64,000 nt of DNA from Aegilops tauschii subsp. strangulata (GCF_002575655.3 NC_053037.3:144533207-144597206), one strand, 5' to 3'; positions 1 to 11,773 are shown, counted from the stretch's first letter. Translations and numbers: made by a program. The notes: generated by a model not told the origin, from the letters alone.

Positions 1-899
1 ATGATGTCGAGCATCTCCCTGTCCGGGTCATCGTACGCCGGTTCCCTTGCTCTAGGCATTGCAGCGAACAATGTGCAGGCACCCATCTGCTCCCCGCCCG
101 CCGTCCGCACCCGGACGAGCTGCGGTAAAGAATACTCGGAGAAGAGCGGCGCCGCGTTAACGTCGACGATGTAAGGCACCGTACCGGCGGGGGTTCCGAG
201 ATGCTTGGAGGCGTAATAGTACGGAGGCTTGTAATGCTCCGGCCACGACGCCGTCTGTACTGTGGGTGAGCCCGTCTGGCGGCGTCCGTCGCGACCGCCT
301 CATCCGCCACAACCTCCACCAGGCCCACCGGCGGCCAACCGCTTCTTGAGCTTCTCCTCCTTTGCGGCCTTCACTTTGACGCGGGAGTCTGCTGCGTAGC
401 CGAGCTGATCTTCCGGGTGAGCGTGATGCTCGGTTCCTCCGGCACCTTTGCTGGCTCCATCTCCGATAGGTTCTCCAACGGTTCCATGCGGCGGCGGCGG
501 AAGGAAGGAAATGGTGGGAGAAAAGAGTGGGAATTGGATGGAGAGCGGGGGGGGGGGGGGGGGGATGGAAGAAGATAGTGGAGGACTTTTGGCGCGGAAA
601 CAATGCAGGATGCTCCAAAAGCGCGGGCTCTGCCTTCCTTTTAGGTGGGCCATGGGTGCAGAGAGCGACGTTTCACGTGTCTGGACTCCTGCAAAGCCCC
701 CGCGTTTGTCTTTGGTTTGAGAGAGAAAACATGCCTGGACCACGCCGTCGAGCGATACAAGACCGCGTTGGATGACTTCCATAATCCGGACAGCACAATT
801 CGAACGGATGCGGGCGATTTGTGGGTTGCTGTTGGAGATGCCCTTATCATGTATCCGTCCGACATTTCCTAAATGATCCATTGGTACTAAACATGTCAA
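1..899 (-). pseudogene. Unrecognised protein-coding fragment with in-frame stop
   Basis: A minus-strand frame is open from 899 down to a TGA at 300-298. The same frame then continues without another stop to the window edge. The part before the TGA ends in a Lys/Glu-rich stretch (KEEKLKKRLAAGG) and a Gly-rich run. The part after it contains PYYYASKHLGTPAG, YIVDVNAAPLFSEYSLPQ and a Glu/Asp-rich end, which reads as real protein. The upstream 5' part includes a proline run encoded by the poly-G tract and is probably untranslated. The true start is unclear. I do not recognise the family. It could be a captured gene fragment, a TE-associated protein, or a gene whose TGA lies in an intron. Confidence 0.35.
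547..564. repeat. Poly-G homopolymer (18 G)
   Basis: An uninterrupted run of 18 G lies in the region upstream of the coding fragment at the left edge. It encodes a proline run if read on the minus strand. Such runs are prone to length change and to sequencing error, so frames across it should not be trusted. Confidence 0.9.
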
Positions 900-1425
900 G
901 GTTCGATATTTTCCTATCGTAATCTGTCTACCTCACCAACTTTCTGAACTTACCTACGTCGCCCGAAAATGATGTAAGTACGTCACAAACCTGCAGATAG
1001 CCTACATGGGTGTGCTATACACTAATTGAAAAACACATATAATACCAAGTTAAGAAAAGATAGAGAATCCCGTGAAAATGGCACTTGGCTCCCGAAGGAG
1101 ACGAACTGGAGGCTGGAGCGATATGTTATTACCCACGTTCAGAAACAGAGACGTGCATGCATGCATGCATGGAAGGATCCCTCCACAGTGTGTGGTTTAG
1201 CTGGTCGTGATTTGGCTGAAACACGTGCACGTTGTGTTCATTTTGGGAGCAAATGGCCGACTATATAGGCTGTTGCTTGCTTTTTTCCGGATAAATGGTG
1301 CTTTTATTAATAGGCTGTTGCTTGCTGATATGGCACATTTCCTTGTTATTTGCCACCCTATATGTAGGTTCGGTAAGGAAGAAAATCGATCGTATTTGTT
1401 TGTTTAGAGCAATATTATAGTTTTG

Positions 1426-1612
1426 CTAAAGCATATCTAGATATGCCATAAGTATTGCATATCTAAGTCCTATGTCATTGATCTTACATTGAGATTCGTG
1501 TGGATATTTTCTTTTTCTTTTTCTCTTTTCTTCTTTATGCTTGATTCACTCACTTAAATGTGCAATAACTAGAGCACATCTAGATGTGCCCTAGACACAC
1601 CCAATATTATAC
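1426..1612. mobile_element. MITE-like palindromic element
   Basis: Both ends hold near-palindromes around TCTAGA: gcatatctagatatgcc near 1432-1450 and gcacatctagatgtgcc near 1574-1590. A pyrimidine-rich stretch of TTTTC repeats lies between them. Paired palindromic ends about 150 bp apart fit a small non-autonomous DNA transposon. Exact ends and target duplication could not be fixed, so the superfamily is left open. Confidence 0.4.
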
Positions 1613-1859
1613 GCAAAGTTGCCGATGGGATATATGTGCCTCATGCTCAAATCCTGGAAAGTTATACTAGTATCACAAAGTACAAAGGACCCGATTTCCC
1701 CAACGTACGTGTATGCCTGCAGTTGGTGGAACAGCCTTGAGAGGGAAATCAAACTTTACTCATGGAGTTACACTTTGACAGCGAAACACCATATAGAACC
1801 TGGGGTTACATCGGTGAAAGCAAAGCACCTTTATTCCTATCGGCCAGTGTAGTACACTA

Positions 1860-1915
1860 CCCAATTTCCGTGCGTTGCAACGAGGGCAGATATATTTTAC
1901 TAGTGATCTTTTCGT
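1860..1915. repeat. CGTTGCAACG-type repeat end
   Basis: The palindrome CGTTGCAACG occurs in the context ccgtgcgttgcaacgaggg. Phrases of this kind mark the ends of a very common class of plant dispersed repeat. No matching second end was found nearby, so this is probably a fragment. Confidence 0.3.
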
Positions 1916-2369
1916 CCAACGCTCGATGATATTTTTATAGGTAATCTGATTCTTTCATCTAAATAATAATACTCTTTATAATTAGCATGATTCAACGGTC
2001 CAAAGAATGATACCCTTCATATTAACATGATTCTTTCATCCAAAAGATGACACTGTTCACAGTTAACGTGAAACCAACAAACCTACGAAACTTAACCAAA
2101 CCATGACGTATCATCACAACCACATACTTCATTTTAATAATAGAGATTTGCCACTAAACTATGTTGCTAATTTGCTTTTCTGTGCTAGGTGCTAATTTGC
2201 TTTTCCACACTGTGAGCTGAGTTAACATGACGCTGAGAATAATCTGCGCCCGCCTAACAGAGGAACAGCCTATGATTGCCTCTATCCATGTGCACCATCT
2301 CATTTTATATAGCTCAACTGCCAGAATTTTGATATGGAGACCCCAGACCGACGGAGCATATATTAATAA

Positions 2370-2945
2370 GACTAATCTCTCTTTTTGCGAATTATATTAA
2401 TAAAACTAATCAACCAAGTAGTACAACCATTATATTTTTCAATGATACAATAGTACTGATGGTGTATGGAACACAAATTCAGTGGAAATATGACTACCCA
2501 TATAACCATGTGTTGGGATCGCGATTGGCGGTTGGCAGGTATGGTTTCTTTCTCCGACGTCTTCGTTGAGTGAAGATCCAAGATCTGGAGTTTCATGATG
2601 TGTCTCAGGTGCTGACCCGTTTGGTACGTTCAATAACAATAACTTCGCCTTTGATGAGCCACCTTGAAGGTCCGCAAAGCTGCATATCAACGATAGTGTC
2701 GCGTCGAGCTCGGATGAGGAGGTGATCTGTCATATTATCCTTTGGTAACTTCTGTGGTGGTGCCGAAGGCAGGTGACGGACATTGGTGTCAAGCTCAGAG
2801 GATTATTGTAATTTTCTTTCTTGACTGGTGGTCCTTTGTGCAAAGGCTAGCCTTATGCTATCTTTTTAGTTTTGTAAGATTGGCGCCAAGATGGCTTTTA
2901 CTATGATCTTTATATATGAATGAGACACATATTACCGTGTAAGAA
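2370..2945 (+). mobile_element. Possible non-LTR retroelement 3' remnant
   Basis: The segment ends in tatatgaatgagacacatattaccgtg, a pattern like the 3' tails of grass LINE elements. The upstream 500 bp holds no readable reverse transcriptase. Orientation and identity are inferred from the tail only. Confidence 0.22.
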
Positions 2946-3503
2946 AGTCATGGTATTTCTTTACTACTTAATTAGCGCACCCAACTGGTTAAGAAGAAAT
3001 CTAGCCAGAGCTTACAACGAATGGACCGGATTTGAAGCAACCAAAAATGCCAATTGAACATAGGCCTTGATTGTTTGTGCTTTTGAAGTAGTTTTTAAAG
3101 AAACAAGGTCAAACTAAAACATGCCATTTAAGTGACATGGGGAAATTATTTCTAAGCCTCTCACAGCTCCATAACAACAACACCCCCGCCCCAAGCCCCC
3201 CAAAAAGAAAATACATGAAAAAGAAAGGACATTAATCTACTTTTGTTTGGGGGAAATGTCTTCTAAAATGGGAAATGTTGAATGAAAACCTCTAACTTAT
3301 CATAGCATTACATCAATCTGCATTTATCCAATGATGACTTGGACATTCGCCTAGGGCATAGTGGAAGGTAACTTCCAGCTATATAGGCTAAAACACCATT
3401 GCAAGCTACTTCCTTGGCTTTCATTATTCTCACGCCCCTACTATCTTTTTACTCAGAAAAATTACAAGAATTGCCATTTATAAAACACCATCCACCTCCC
3501 TCC

Positions 3504-3517
3504 TCTGTGTGTGTGTG

Positions 3518-3548
<31 letters not shown>

Positions 3549-3549
3549 T
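3504..3549. repeat. Compound TG/TC microsatellite
   Basis: A run of TG dinucleotides is followed by about eight TC units and then by more TG units. The mirror-like (TG)n(TC)n(TG)n layout is seen directly. It is a length-variable marker with no coding role. Confidence 0.92.
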
Positions 3550-3927
3550 GTCATTTTTTCCCGCATCTTGGTCACTCTATAGTTGTATTGCCAAACGATC
3601 AACCTTTATCATAATCGCTTCCTCTGCACTTCAGCTCTGCCACCTTAGCCAACCCACAACTGCATCCCAAACAAACATAACCTAAGTAACAAGCTATTTT
3701 ATGACAATTTTGTAATAAACAAGAGACAAGTTCCTTGGTCCTAAGGGCAGTCCAAGTGTGTGTACATACGATGCATCGTATGCATGAAATGTGTGTTTAG
3801 ATATAAGTTTGTTGATGGTTAATATATTAGCGTTGCATGTAAAGTAGTTGTTATTTGGCATGGTTTACAGGAGAGAAAAAAATAGTTGTCTCCGGTTCTA
3901 CGATATGAGTCATATCAAGATCAGGGG

Positions 3928-4010
3928 CGGAGCTGCTATTGAGGCATTGGTGTTAGCTGACACCAGGCAGTTTAGTAATTTCTTCAAAATCTTATACAAT
4001 CACTGCTTAA
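3928..4010. repeat. Dispersed repeat fragment (GGGGCGGAGC motif)
   Basis: The phrase caggggcggagctgct, followed by gttagctgacaccagg, matches a pattern often met in dispersed plant repeats. The far end was not found, so its class cannot be given. Confidence 0.25.
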
Positions 4011-5369
4011 TTGCATAGATGACACCATCAGTACATAGCTGCGACCATAGGGATTTTTTTTCTAGTTTGGGGTGCATATTTCCTCTCTTGGTTCTTTCTA
4101 TGTCTCAGTTGATTGATTCTACAAAGTGCAACTCTAATTCAGTAAAAACAAATGTAGCTTGCATTATTTTTCACCCAATGCACTTTTCTGAGAAAGTGCA
4201 AGATGGAATTTCACTTTTCAGAAACCGGCCGAGACTAGAAAATGTCAATCAACTAAGAACCGCTCTCTCTCTTTTTCTCATTAACATTTTTCTTCAAAAA
4301 GGATAAAAAACCTGGCTTCTACATTGTTGTGATGCACCCATCTAAATTTATTAAATGAAATAAAAGTAGTCGAGAACGTTTACAGTGCTAGCAAAGGGGT
4401 TAGCAAAAACACAAAAAAGACTACAACAGGTCGGTAAAATAGATTACATTTTTTTGTGGACGGTACAATAGATTATTGTGTGCATTACTCGATGTAGAGG
4501 TCGAGGGGCTTCCTCTCTTTTTGAAAAGAAACATGACTTAACGACATCATCTATTAGTGATATGGCAACCAAACTCGCTGAGTAAACAATGTGCAACCAT
4601 CTCCGGGCGGCTGCACCCAAAGGTAATACAACTGGTTTTGTTACACTTGGAGAAAAATTTCCGCTTGCTAGCTAGTACAGTTATGGCATGCGCGCATGTA
4701 CGCCCTTGGTGTGGAGTTTGCACCTTGGGGTCTTGCATATAAAAGAAGAATGGCTAGGTAATGAATCGAGTTTGCTTGAAGCTAGCCCGACACGCTTTTG
4801 GCTCCCACATGGAGGCGTGCGCTTGGGGACATTTATCGACCCGAAATGCTAAACTATCGGTGCCCCTTTTACAGCCTCGCAAAGCATGGATGGATGCATA
4901 CATACATATAATAATGGTACGTGCATGAAGCCTCTCACTATAGTCACCACGAATATTCCCCATCCAACATGTGATTACAGCATAAGAAAAGGCAAGATAT
5001 GTTAGCAATAATACATGCAGGGAAAGATTTGGTATAATTTATTAACTAAAGTACGAGGAGGCCACGAATGATTGAGCCCGTGTAGTATGCATAGTGCAGG
5101 GCAGAGCTGGCAGTGAAATGTCTTTTGGTGTCGATCAATCAGGATGCCGTACGTGGGTTGACAGGAGGACTTGATTTTGTTGAAATAATGTATGTATGCT
5201 TAGGGTCGCATCGTGGTGTAACCCCTTTTGAGCATTTGTACTTGCGCGGCCAGTGCATGATCATGCATCCACGGTCTTGGGAAAAACTGCCTCTATCTGT
5301 CACTGGCTTAAAGCAACTCTAGTAGAGTTAGTCATATCGACAGTCACCATATCACATATGAAGTGCGGC

Positions 5370-5732
5370 TCATATGGATTTGGAGGCTGTGTCAAGGTCA
5401 GGGACGACATTTTCAAGGGGGGTGAGGCCCAGTATGGCGCAATAGTTCTTGGCTAATGTCACCATTTCATGTAGAATATGCGTCATCTGATGCGGTGCCT
5501 CTCCACCGTCAAGTCCGTATGGTTTGCGGTTGTTTTCAGCCTTTAACCCTTGCGCGGTGGCGATGTGCTTGAAGATTTCACGGGGTGGGGCTGTTGCTCT
5601 ACAGTAAATAGTCAAAGAAAAAAAATGCACACACGGCGTACCTTTCATCCCATGCCTCCTTAACAGTGAAGCAACGGGAAGCACGCAGTGGCCGATATGA
5701 ACTACGTGGGTGAGCTCTCTCCTCCTTCTCAT
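5370..5732 (-). CDS. Unrecognised 120-aa ORF, probably a TE remnant
   Basis: The C-terminal half looks protein-like (KPYGLDGGEAPHQMTHILHE, then LGLTPLENVVPDLD), while the N-terminal third does not. It lies just left of LTR-like sequence at 5745-6200. That is the place where antisense ORFs sit in the Tat-type elements elsewhere in this window, so it may be the tail of such an ORF. No domain is recognised. Confidence 0.25.
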   Translation of the reverse strand: MRRRRELTHVVHIGHCVLPVASLLRRHGMKGTPCVHFFSLTIYCRATAPPREIFKHIATAQGLKAENNRKPYGLDGGEAPHQMTHILHEMVTLAKNYCAILGLTPLENVVPDLDTASKSI

Positions 5733-5744
5733 ACATGATCTATC

Positions 5745-6200
5745 GGATATGATTCCAACAAATCCCTCAGTAGGGTATCATGGCTAGGCGATTAGACTCG
5801 ATGGTAATAGGAGGCGAGCTTTTACCCATGTTCGGGCCCTCATGATCGAGGTAATAATCTAATCCTGCTCAAGATATTGTGATTGGAGTGTGTGCAAAGT
5901 ACGGGTGAATACCAAGGGATTGTGTTATGTTCTATCGACGAGCCCGGCCCCGACTTATATAACATACCGGGGGTCCTAGGGTTACAGATTCTAGTCAGCT
6001 ACATCGGTGGAGGTGGAGTCCTCCACGGCTCCGGTTTCTTCGGCTTGCAATGCAAGTCCTCTGGAGTCTTCCGTATAAACATCATGGGCCACCAAACGTG
6101 GCCTAGTATGCAACCGACCTAGGGGCGCTCAGCCCAGCCCACCAGGCCGGGAACCGATGAGGTGAGAGAGCCCTGGGCGTGGGCACCGTGATGATCTTCA
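5745..6200 (-). mobile_element. LTR-like fragment, reverse orientation
   Basis: The stretch includes cccatgttcgggccctcatg. This resembles the cccaggttcgggccctc phrase at 10020-10040 in the LTR of element D. It also has a TATA-like run, ttatataac, near 5956. The resemblance suggests the R/U5 end of a Gypsy LTR read on the minus strand. The ends are not defined. Confidence 0.35.
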
Positions 6201-6205
6201 CATAG

Positions 6206-7140
6206 TGTAAGTACATTTAGTGCCCCCTAGACGGTTTTGAATGATTAATGACAACATAGTTAAGGGACTCATGTGTTTGCGAGTATAATAGGTGAAAGTC
6301 CTTGAGGATTTGGTTTAACATGATAGTTGTGTGCCCCAAATAATTGTGATGACATTCAATACTTTTGGAATGCATGTTGGAGGAATAATCATCTTGCCGG
6401 GATGGATTATGAAGCGTAGTGAAGACTTTTGTTTTTCTAGTTTCATTTACTTTTATTTGAGTCATAGATCAAACTGTACTATTAAGGAGGTTCTAAGTGA
6501 AAGTTGAGATTTAGATCCTCGATGAATGCTCAATCCAAACCTATCTCTTTGATGAAGGCTTGGAAATCTCTTCGTGCATTATGTTTTCTCTCTCTGAATC
6601 TGAGATGATGTTCTTCTGGACTGCGAAGAAGAAACGAACGGAGTTGAATCGTATTCACTTGTTCCGCAAGTAAGTCATAGACTAGCGGTACATTATACCG
6701 TGGGTGGACCATTGCCGGAAAGCTTGATACGAGGCCTGTTTCAAGGCACAGGAGGCCTGGCAACAGGCTTCGCCCAACAATCAATCCAGGCCCAACTTCG
6801 GGATAAAACATGATCTTGGCGTGCAAGCCAAGAAGCTCCCATAGCAAGGTCGGTTAGGGCCCCTGTAAAACCCTAGCTCTCACCCCCTTTATAAGGTGAG
6901 ACTAGGGGTAGGTTGAGGGCGTCCGCTCAATACCTCAGACTTTGGTAGCATTCATCACCCTCAATCTGTGACCCCCTCGCACAACGTGTTCCCCCCATTA
7001 ATCCGAAACAAAGAGGAGTAGAGTGTTACCTCGACGATGAGGGCCCAAATCTAGGTAAAAGACATGTGCACAATCCCCTCTCATACTTCCAGCTAGACTC
7101 CCCACCCTACCGAGGGCACTGGCGGTTTTCTGCACCATCA
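6206..7140 (+). mobile_element. Candidate degenerate Gypsy LTR (element G)
   Basis: The segment begins TGTAAG and ends CACCATCA. It is followed by gttgatgcgctagtcagtgg, which looks like a decayed copy of the TTGGCGCGCCAGGTAGGGG primer-site phrase seen at 8532-8550. A TATA-like cctttataaggtg lies near 6886-6898. No second LTR is in the window, so the left boundary is only a suggestion. It would be the LTR of the element that holds the ORF1 fragment at 7263-7634, or of another Gypsy element. Confidence 0.35.
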
Positions 7141-7262
7141 GTTGATGCGCTAGTCAGTGGTTGCGTCGGATGGAGACTGGCTTCATATCAAATCTTTGAT
7201 CATGCCTTGCGGCTTCGTGCCAGGCTAGAGCTTCACTTTCGGATCCCTCACCTTCATCGTGA

Positions 7263-7634
7263 ATGGGGCAGTACGACTCCACATTAACTCGCCACCCGTC
7301 CTTGTTTAGTGGAAAATGCATCGCTAGTAAACAAGACTGTAGTGCACTTTGTGCCCCTGAGTTGAGCACTATTCATACTTCTCTAACGGGCCTCAAACCA
7401 TATAAGATAGGGGCAATTATTGCACGGAGGCTGCAGCACAACGCGGGCAATGGTCATTTTTATGGAGGAATTTATGCCTCTCACGTAGCTGCAAAGCTAG
7501 GGGTCTCGCCTAGGCTCAATGATCCTATACTACCTGTCAAATACTTAGACTTTGAGGTAACGCGGCGCCATGATTTTATTAGGGATAGAGCTCAGAACTA
7601 TGACTATAACTTAATATTCGATAAAAATCATGGT
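7263..7634 (+). pseudogene. Athila-type ORF1 (gag-like) fragment
   Basis: The frame contains GAIIARRLQHNAGNGHFYGG, then KYLDFEVTRRHDFI and YNLIFDK. This pattern is typical of the N-terminal ORF of Athila-clade Gypsy elements in cereals. The frame is open but is cut at 7635 by the LTR of element A, so only about 120 residues remain. The first 40 residues are less convincing. It marks the oldest identifiable element in this part of the window. Confidence 0.6.
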
Positions 7635-8530
7635 TGTCGGCGTTCTGGGAATGGGGGTACCCAGACTTGCCTGCCTGCGGCCCACGGCGTGGCTCCATCG
7701 ACGACCTGGTACGACCCAACTTCAGCATAAACAACACAAGACCCTCGCGAGGGGCCAAGCCTCGCGAGGCAGACGGCGCCAAGACCTCCAGAAGGAGCGG
7801 CCTCCTTAGGCTGGCTCCTGAGGAGCGGAGATCTCTATGCAAGCCCTCACCTCGTGAGGTTCGGATGATGCAAGCAATGACGATCAAGGCCAGGCGGGCG
7901 CCGGCGGGCGTAGTACAACAGTTTCCTCTTTGGTGCTAAAGAGGCGAGCGCAGGCGCGGAGTCCCGAGGAATCAGCCAAAGGTTACCATTTCCATGCAAC
8001 AAGACCAGGACCGCCAGGACGGGCAGGACGGAGGTCACCGCCGAGCCCACCACGGCGTCACGACCAGAAGCTTTGCAGACGAAGACCACCTTTCGTCAGG
8101 ATAAGATGTACTAGTTGTCTCCCTTCGAATTTGGCCATTGTGGGATCCCTTCCCGCCTTCATTTTGGGGAAGAGGACCGAGGCCACTATAAATATAGCCT
8201 AGCCACCACCATAGAAAGGGGATCGGATCGGATCCATTCCATCCTCACCCTCGCCAGCTCACATAAACACAAGAACACACCTCCTGAGGTTGTTCTACGA
8301 CTGTACTAGTTCATCCTCAGCGCACCTCGAGGCCAATCCACCACAAAGCAGGAGTAGGGTTTTACACCGCAAGGTGGCCCGAACTTGGGTAAACTGCTGT
8401 ATCCCATTTCCTTCCTGTTCATCGAGCTAGGCTGTGAGATCGGCGAGTAGGCAGGTTGGGGGGGTTGAGTTCTTCGCACGCACCCTAGAGTTCGAATCTA
8501 TCCAGGGTCCGCGGAGCCCGAAATCCGACA
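7635..8530 (+). mobile_element. 5' LTR of element A (Gypsy)
   Basis: The LTR runs from TGTCGGCG to AATCCGACA (896 bp) and is followed at once by a primer-site phrase. The 5 bases before it (ATGGT, 7630-7634) should be one copy of the target duplication; the other copy is outside the window. Its start matches the reverse complement of the LTR at 45807-46724 (element B), so A and B share a family. The palindrome CCTCGCGAGG occurs at 7744-7753 and 7760-7769, with a variant near 7851. These may be U3 regulatory repeats. A TATA-like tataaatata lies near 8189. Confidence 0.85.
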
Positions 8531-8532
8531 TT

Positions 8533-8550
8533 TGGCGCGCCAGGTAGGGG
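8533..8550 (+). other. Primer binding site of element A
   Basis: TGGCGCGCCAGGTAGGGG starts two bases after the LTR end, as expected for the tRNA primer site of an LTR retrotransposon. A near-identical phrase follows the LTR of element B. I cannot name the tRNA with confidence. Confidence 0.75.
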
Positions 8551-8603
8551 TGCGTCGGAGCCCTCTCTTCCTCCAGTCGATTCGCCACCGTTTCACCGTC
8601 TCC

Positions 8604-9924
8604 ATGGCTGATGCTCGTCGAGTTCGCGCCGAGCGCCGGGCCGCCCTCGCCACCCGTGTCGCCCAGACGGCGCTTGCAGGCGACGACGCTCCCCGTCGTT
8701 CTCCATCGCCTACAGCCAACGCTGCCACAGGCCCGGCGGCCCACGAGCAGCAGGCTTCGTCGATGCAGCCCTCTGTGCGGTATGACGGGTGCACTGCCAC
8801 TCCGTCACTGACCCCGGTGGCTGCTTCGTCGTCTCACGCTCGTCGCGGACCGGCGAACGCGCAGGCTGTGCTGCTCATGGCGCGTGAGCTCCTGTGCTAT
8901 TGCCCGATTGATGACCTATACAAGGACTGGCTAGACCGCATCGTCGAGCTCGTCAGCACCGCCGGAGAGGCCCCTGCACCGTCCCGTTCGCTGCCTCCCC
9001 CGCCGCCTCTTGTGGCCGACGTGGCCCACGGTGCACCTCCTCCGCCTCCCAGGCAAGACGTCGTCCCCGAGCCGAGGCGTGAGGCTCCACGGCGCGACCC
9101 GCCACACAGAGCGCCGACACGCGACGAGGAAAGCTACCAAGTGGTGCAGCAGTCGCGAGGAGATGCACGTGCGCTCCTAGCACTGCCACGTCAAGACCGC
9201 GTGCTGCCCGCAGTGGTGGCGCGCGAGCGCCAAGATCAAGCTCCACCTCCACGCCGGGCTCCCGTGACCATGCCCGGATGCCGCGCGTTCACTCCGGAAC
9301 TGCGCAGAGTCGTCTGGCCAGGGAAGTTCAAGCCCGACCACGCTACGACAGTACCCCCGACCATGCCGAGTTCCTGCAGCTCTACGAGTTGAGCATCGAG
9401 GCGGCCGACGGCGATGAGAAGGTTATGGCGAACTGGTTTCCCATGGCCCACAAAGATGGCACATGCTTGTTGCTCCTGGACCTCCCTGCGGGATCGATCT
9501 CCTCCTAGGATGAGATGCGGGAGCGCTTCATCGCCACTTCCACGGCACTCGTGACCGCCCACCGGCTCCAGGTGACCTGCAGCGCATCAAGCAGCAGCCT
9601 GGGGAGACCTTGCAAAAGTACATCGAGTGCTTCAACATTGTTCGCCTCAAGATTCCCAAGGTGTCGGACGACGCCATCATTTCGGCGTTCACTGATGGCG
9701 TTCGCGACGTCAAGATGAAGGAAGAGCTCGCCATACATGAGGACCTGTGCACGGCTCTAGATATGTTCAACATGGCAACCAAATGCGCGAGAGCTGAGGA
9801 ATGTTGCCTCTCCCTCCTGGATCTTCCAGAGGCCGACACAGAAGACGAGAAAGCCAAGGCCAAGGACGTGAAGCGCAAGGGACCAGCCGTGCTCGTGACC
9901 GAACTAGAGATGAAGCACGACTGC
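8604..9924 (+). pseudogene. Gag of element A, frameshifted and truncated
   Basis: Translation starts MADARRVRAERRAALATRV. A Pro/Arg-rich N-terminal region is followed by a retrotransposon gag domain: FLQLYELSIEAADGDEKVMA near 9376-9430, DEMRERFIA near 9510, and YIECFNIVRLKIPKVSDDAI near 9620-9675. These parts lie in at least three frames with an in-frame stop near 9508, so the gene is dead. It ends where the LTR of element D begins. Gag would form the virus-like particle that carries the element RNA in the cytoplasm. Confidence 0.82.
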
Positions 9925-10107
9925 TGTCGGTGTCAAAACCCGCTGATCTAGGGTAGGGGGTCCCGAACTATGTGTCTGAGGATCAAGGGTAACAAGGGAC
10001 AAGTGGGACACAATGTTTACCCAGGTTCGGGCCCTCTTAATGGAGGTAAAACCCTACGTCATGCTTGATTGTATTTGATGAGTATATGGGTTACAAGAGT
10101 TGATCTA
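9925..10107 (-). mobile_element. 3' LTR of element D, outer part
   Basis: Begins TGTCGGTGTCAAAACCCG on the plus strand and is broken off at the ATCTA target of element E. It continues at 17234. Read in the element's direction this is the end of the LTR. Together the two parts make about 476 bp. Confidence 0.8.
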
Positions 10108-11698
10108 TGATACGTCTCCAACGTATCTATAATTTTTGATTGTTCCATGCTATATTATATTCTGTTTTGGATGATTAATGGACTTTATTGTACACTTTTA
10201 TATTATTTTTGGGACTAACCTATTAACCGGAGGCCCAGCCCAAATTGCTGTTTTATGCCTATTTCAGTGTTTCAAAGGAAAAGTATATCAAACGGAGTCC
10301 AAACGGAATGAAACCTTCGGGAACGTGATTTTCGGAACAAACGTGATCCAGAGGACTTGGAGTCTACGTAAAGCAATCAACGAGGAGAGCACGAGGTAGG
10401 GGGGCGCGCCCACCTCCCCTAGGCGCGCCCTCCACCCTCGTGGGGCCCACGTTGCTCAACCGACGTACTTCTTCCTCCTATATATACCCATACACCCTGG
10501 AAACATCATATACGGAGCCAAAACCCTAATTCCACCACCGCAACCTTCTGTACCCGTGAGATCCCATCTTGGGGCCTTTTCCGGCGTCCTGCCGGAGGGG
10601 GCATTGATCACGGAGGGCTTCTACATCAACACCATAGCCTCTCCGATGATGTGTGAGTAGTTTACCTCAGACCTTCGGGTCCATAGTTATTAGCTAGATG
10701 GCTTCTTCTCTCTCTTTGGATCTCAATACAAAGTTCTCCTCGATTCTCTTGGAGATCTATATATTTGATGTAATTCTTCTTTTGCGGTGTGTTTGTCGAG
10801 ACCGATGAATTGTGGGTTTATGATCAAGTTTATCTATGAACAATATTTGAATCTCCTCTGAATTCTTTTATGTATGATTGGTTATCTTTGCAAGTCTCTT
10901 CGAATTATCAGTTTGGTTTGGCCTACTATATTGATCTTTCTTGCAATGGGAGAAGTGCTTAGCTTTGGGTTCAATCTTGCGGTGTCCTTTCCCAGTGACA
11001 GCAGGGGCAGCAAGGCACGTATTGTATTGTTGCCATCGAGGATAAAAAGATGGGGTTTATATCATATTGCATGAGTTTATCCCTCTACATCATGTCATCT
11101 TGCTTAAAGCATTACTCTGTTCTTTTGAACTTAATACTCTAGATGCATGCTGGATAGCGGTCGATGTGTGGAGTAATAGTAGTAGATGCAGAATCGTTTC
11201 GGTCTACTTGTCGTGGACGTGATGCCTATATACATGATCATACCTAGATATTCTCATAACTATGCTCAATTCTATCAATTGCTCGACAGTAATTTGTTCA
11301 CCCACCGTAATACTTATGCTCTTGAGAGAAGCCACTAGTGAAACCTATGGCCCCCGGGTCTATTCTCCATCATATTAATCTTCCAACACTTAGCTATTTT
11401 ATTGCCATTTATTTTTACTTTGCATCTTTATTTCTCTTTATCATAAAAATACCAAAAATATTATCTTATCATATCTATCAGATATCACTCTCGTAAGTGA
11501 CCGTGAAGGGATTGACAACCCCTTTATCGCGTTGGTTGCAAGGTTCTTATTTGTTTGTGTAGGTGCGTGGGACTCGAGCGTGGCCTCCTACTGGATTGAT
11601 ACCTTGGTTCTCAAAAACCGAGGGAAATACTTACGCTACTTTACTGCATCACCCTTTCCTCTTCAAGGGAAAACCAACGCAGTGCTCAAGAGGTAGCA
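10108..11698 (+). mobile_element. 5' LTR of element E
   Basis: TGATACGTCTCCAACG to AGAGGTAGCA, 1591 bp. It carries 4 extra bases (atat) near 10758 relative to the other LTR. The long stretch after the TATA box holds no protein-like frame. Confidence 0.95.
10479..10487 (+). promoter_or_regulatory. TATA box of element E LTR
   Basis: TATATATAC follows a GC-rich segment and precedes the likely RNA start by about 30 nt. The same box is at about 16013-16021 in the 3' LTR. This would drive the genomic transcript of the element. Confidence 0.6.
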
Positions 11699-11709
11699 AG
11701 AAGGATTTC

Positions 11710-11726
11710 TGGCGCCGTTGCCGGGG
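11710..11726 (+). other. Primer binding site of element E
   Basis: TGGCGCCGTTGCCGGGG lies 11 bases after the LTR end. This is the phrase found behind LTRs of Athila-clade cereal elements and is thought to pair with tRNA-Asp. Confidence 0.8.
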
Positions 11727-11773
11727 AGGCCTACACCAAGTCAAGTCAAGATTTGATTTCCCGTCAACGAGCC

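Larger units (their letters stand above)
900..5369. other. Non-coding stretch with scattered repeat remnants
   Basis: No frame here is long or protein-like on either strand. The stretch is AT-rich, with microsatellite, MITE-like and retroelement-tail remnants listed separately. A (GCAT)n palindromic run lies near 1155-1172, and a short local duplication near 2163-2205 repeats the phrase gctaatttgcttttc. I see no RNA gene. Confidence 0.5.

Noticed and set aside
8532..9392. 286-codon ORF of element A as an independent gene
   Set aside because: It directly follows the LTR and primer site and leads into a gag domain after a frameshift, so it is the N-terminal part of gag.
10178..11074. Small ORFs repeated exactly at 15712 and 16404
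   Set aside because: They are the two LTR copies of element E; the frames are short and not protein-like.
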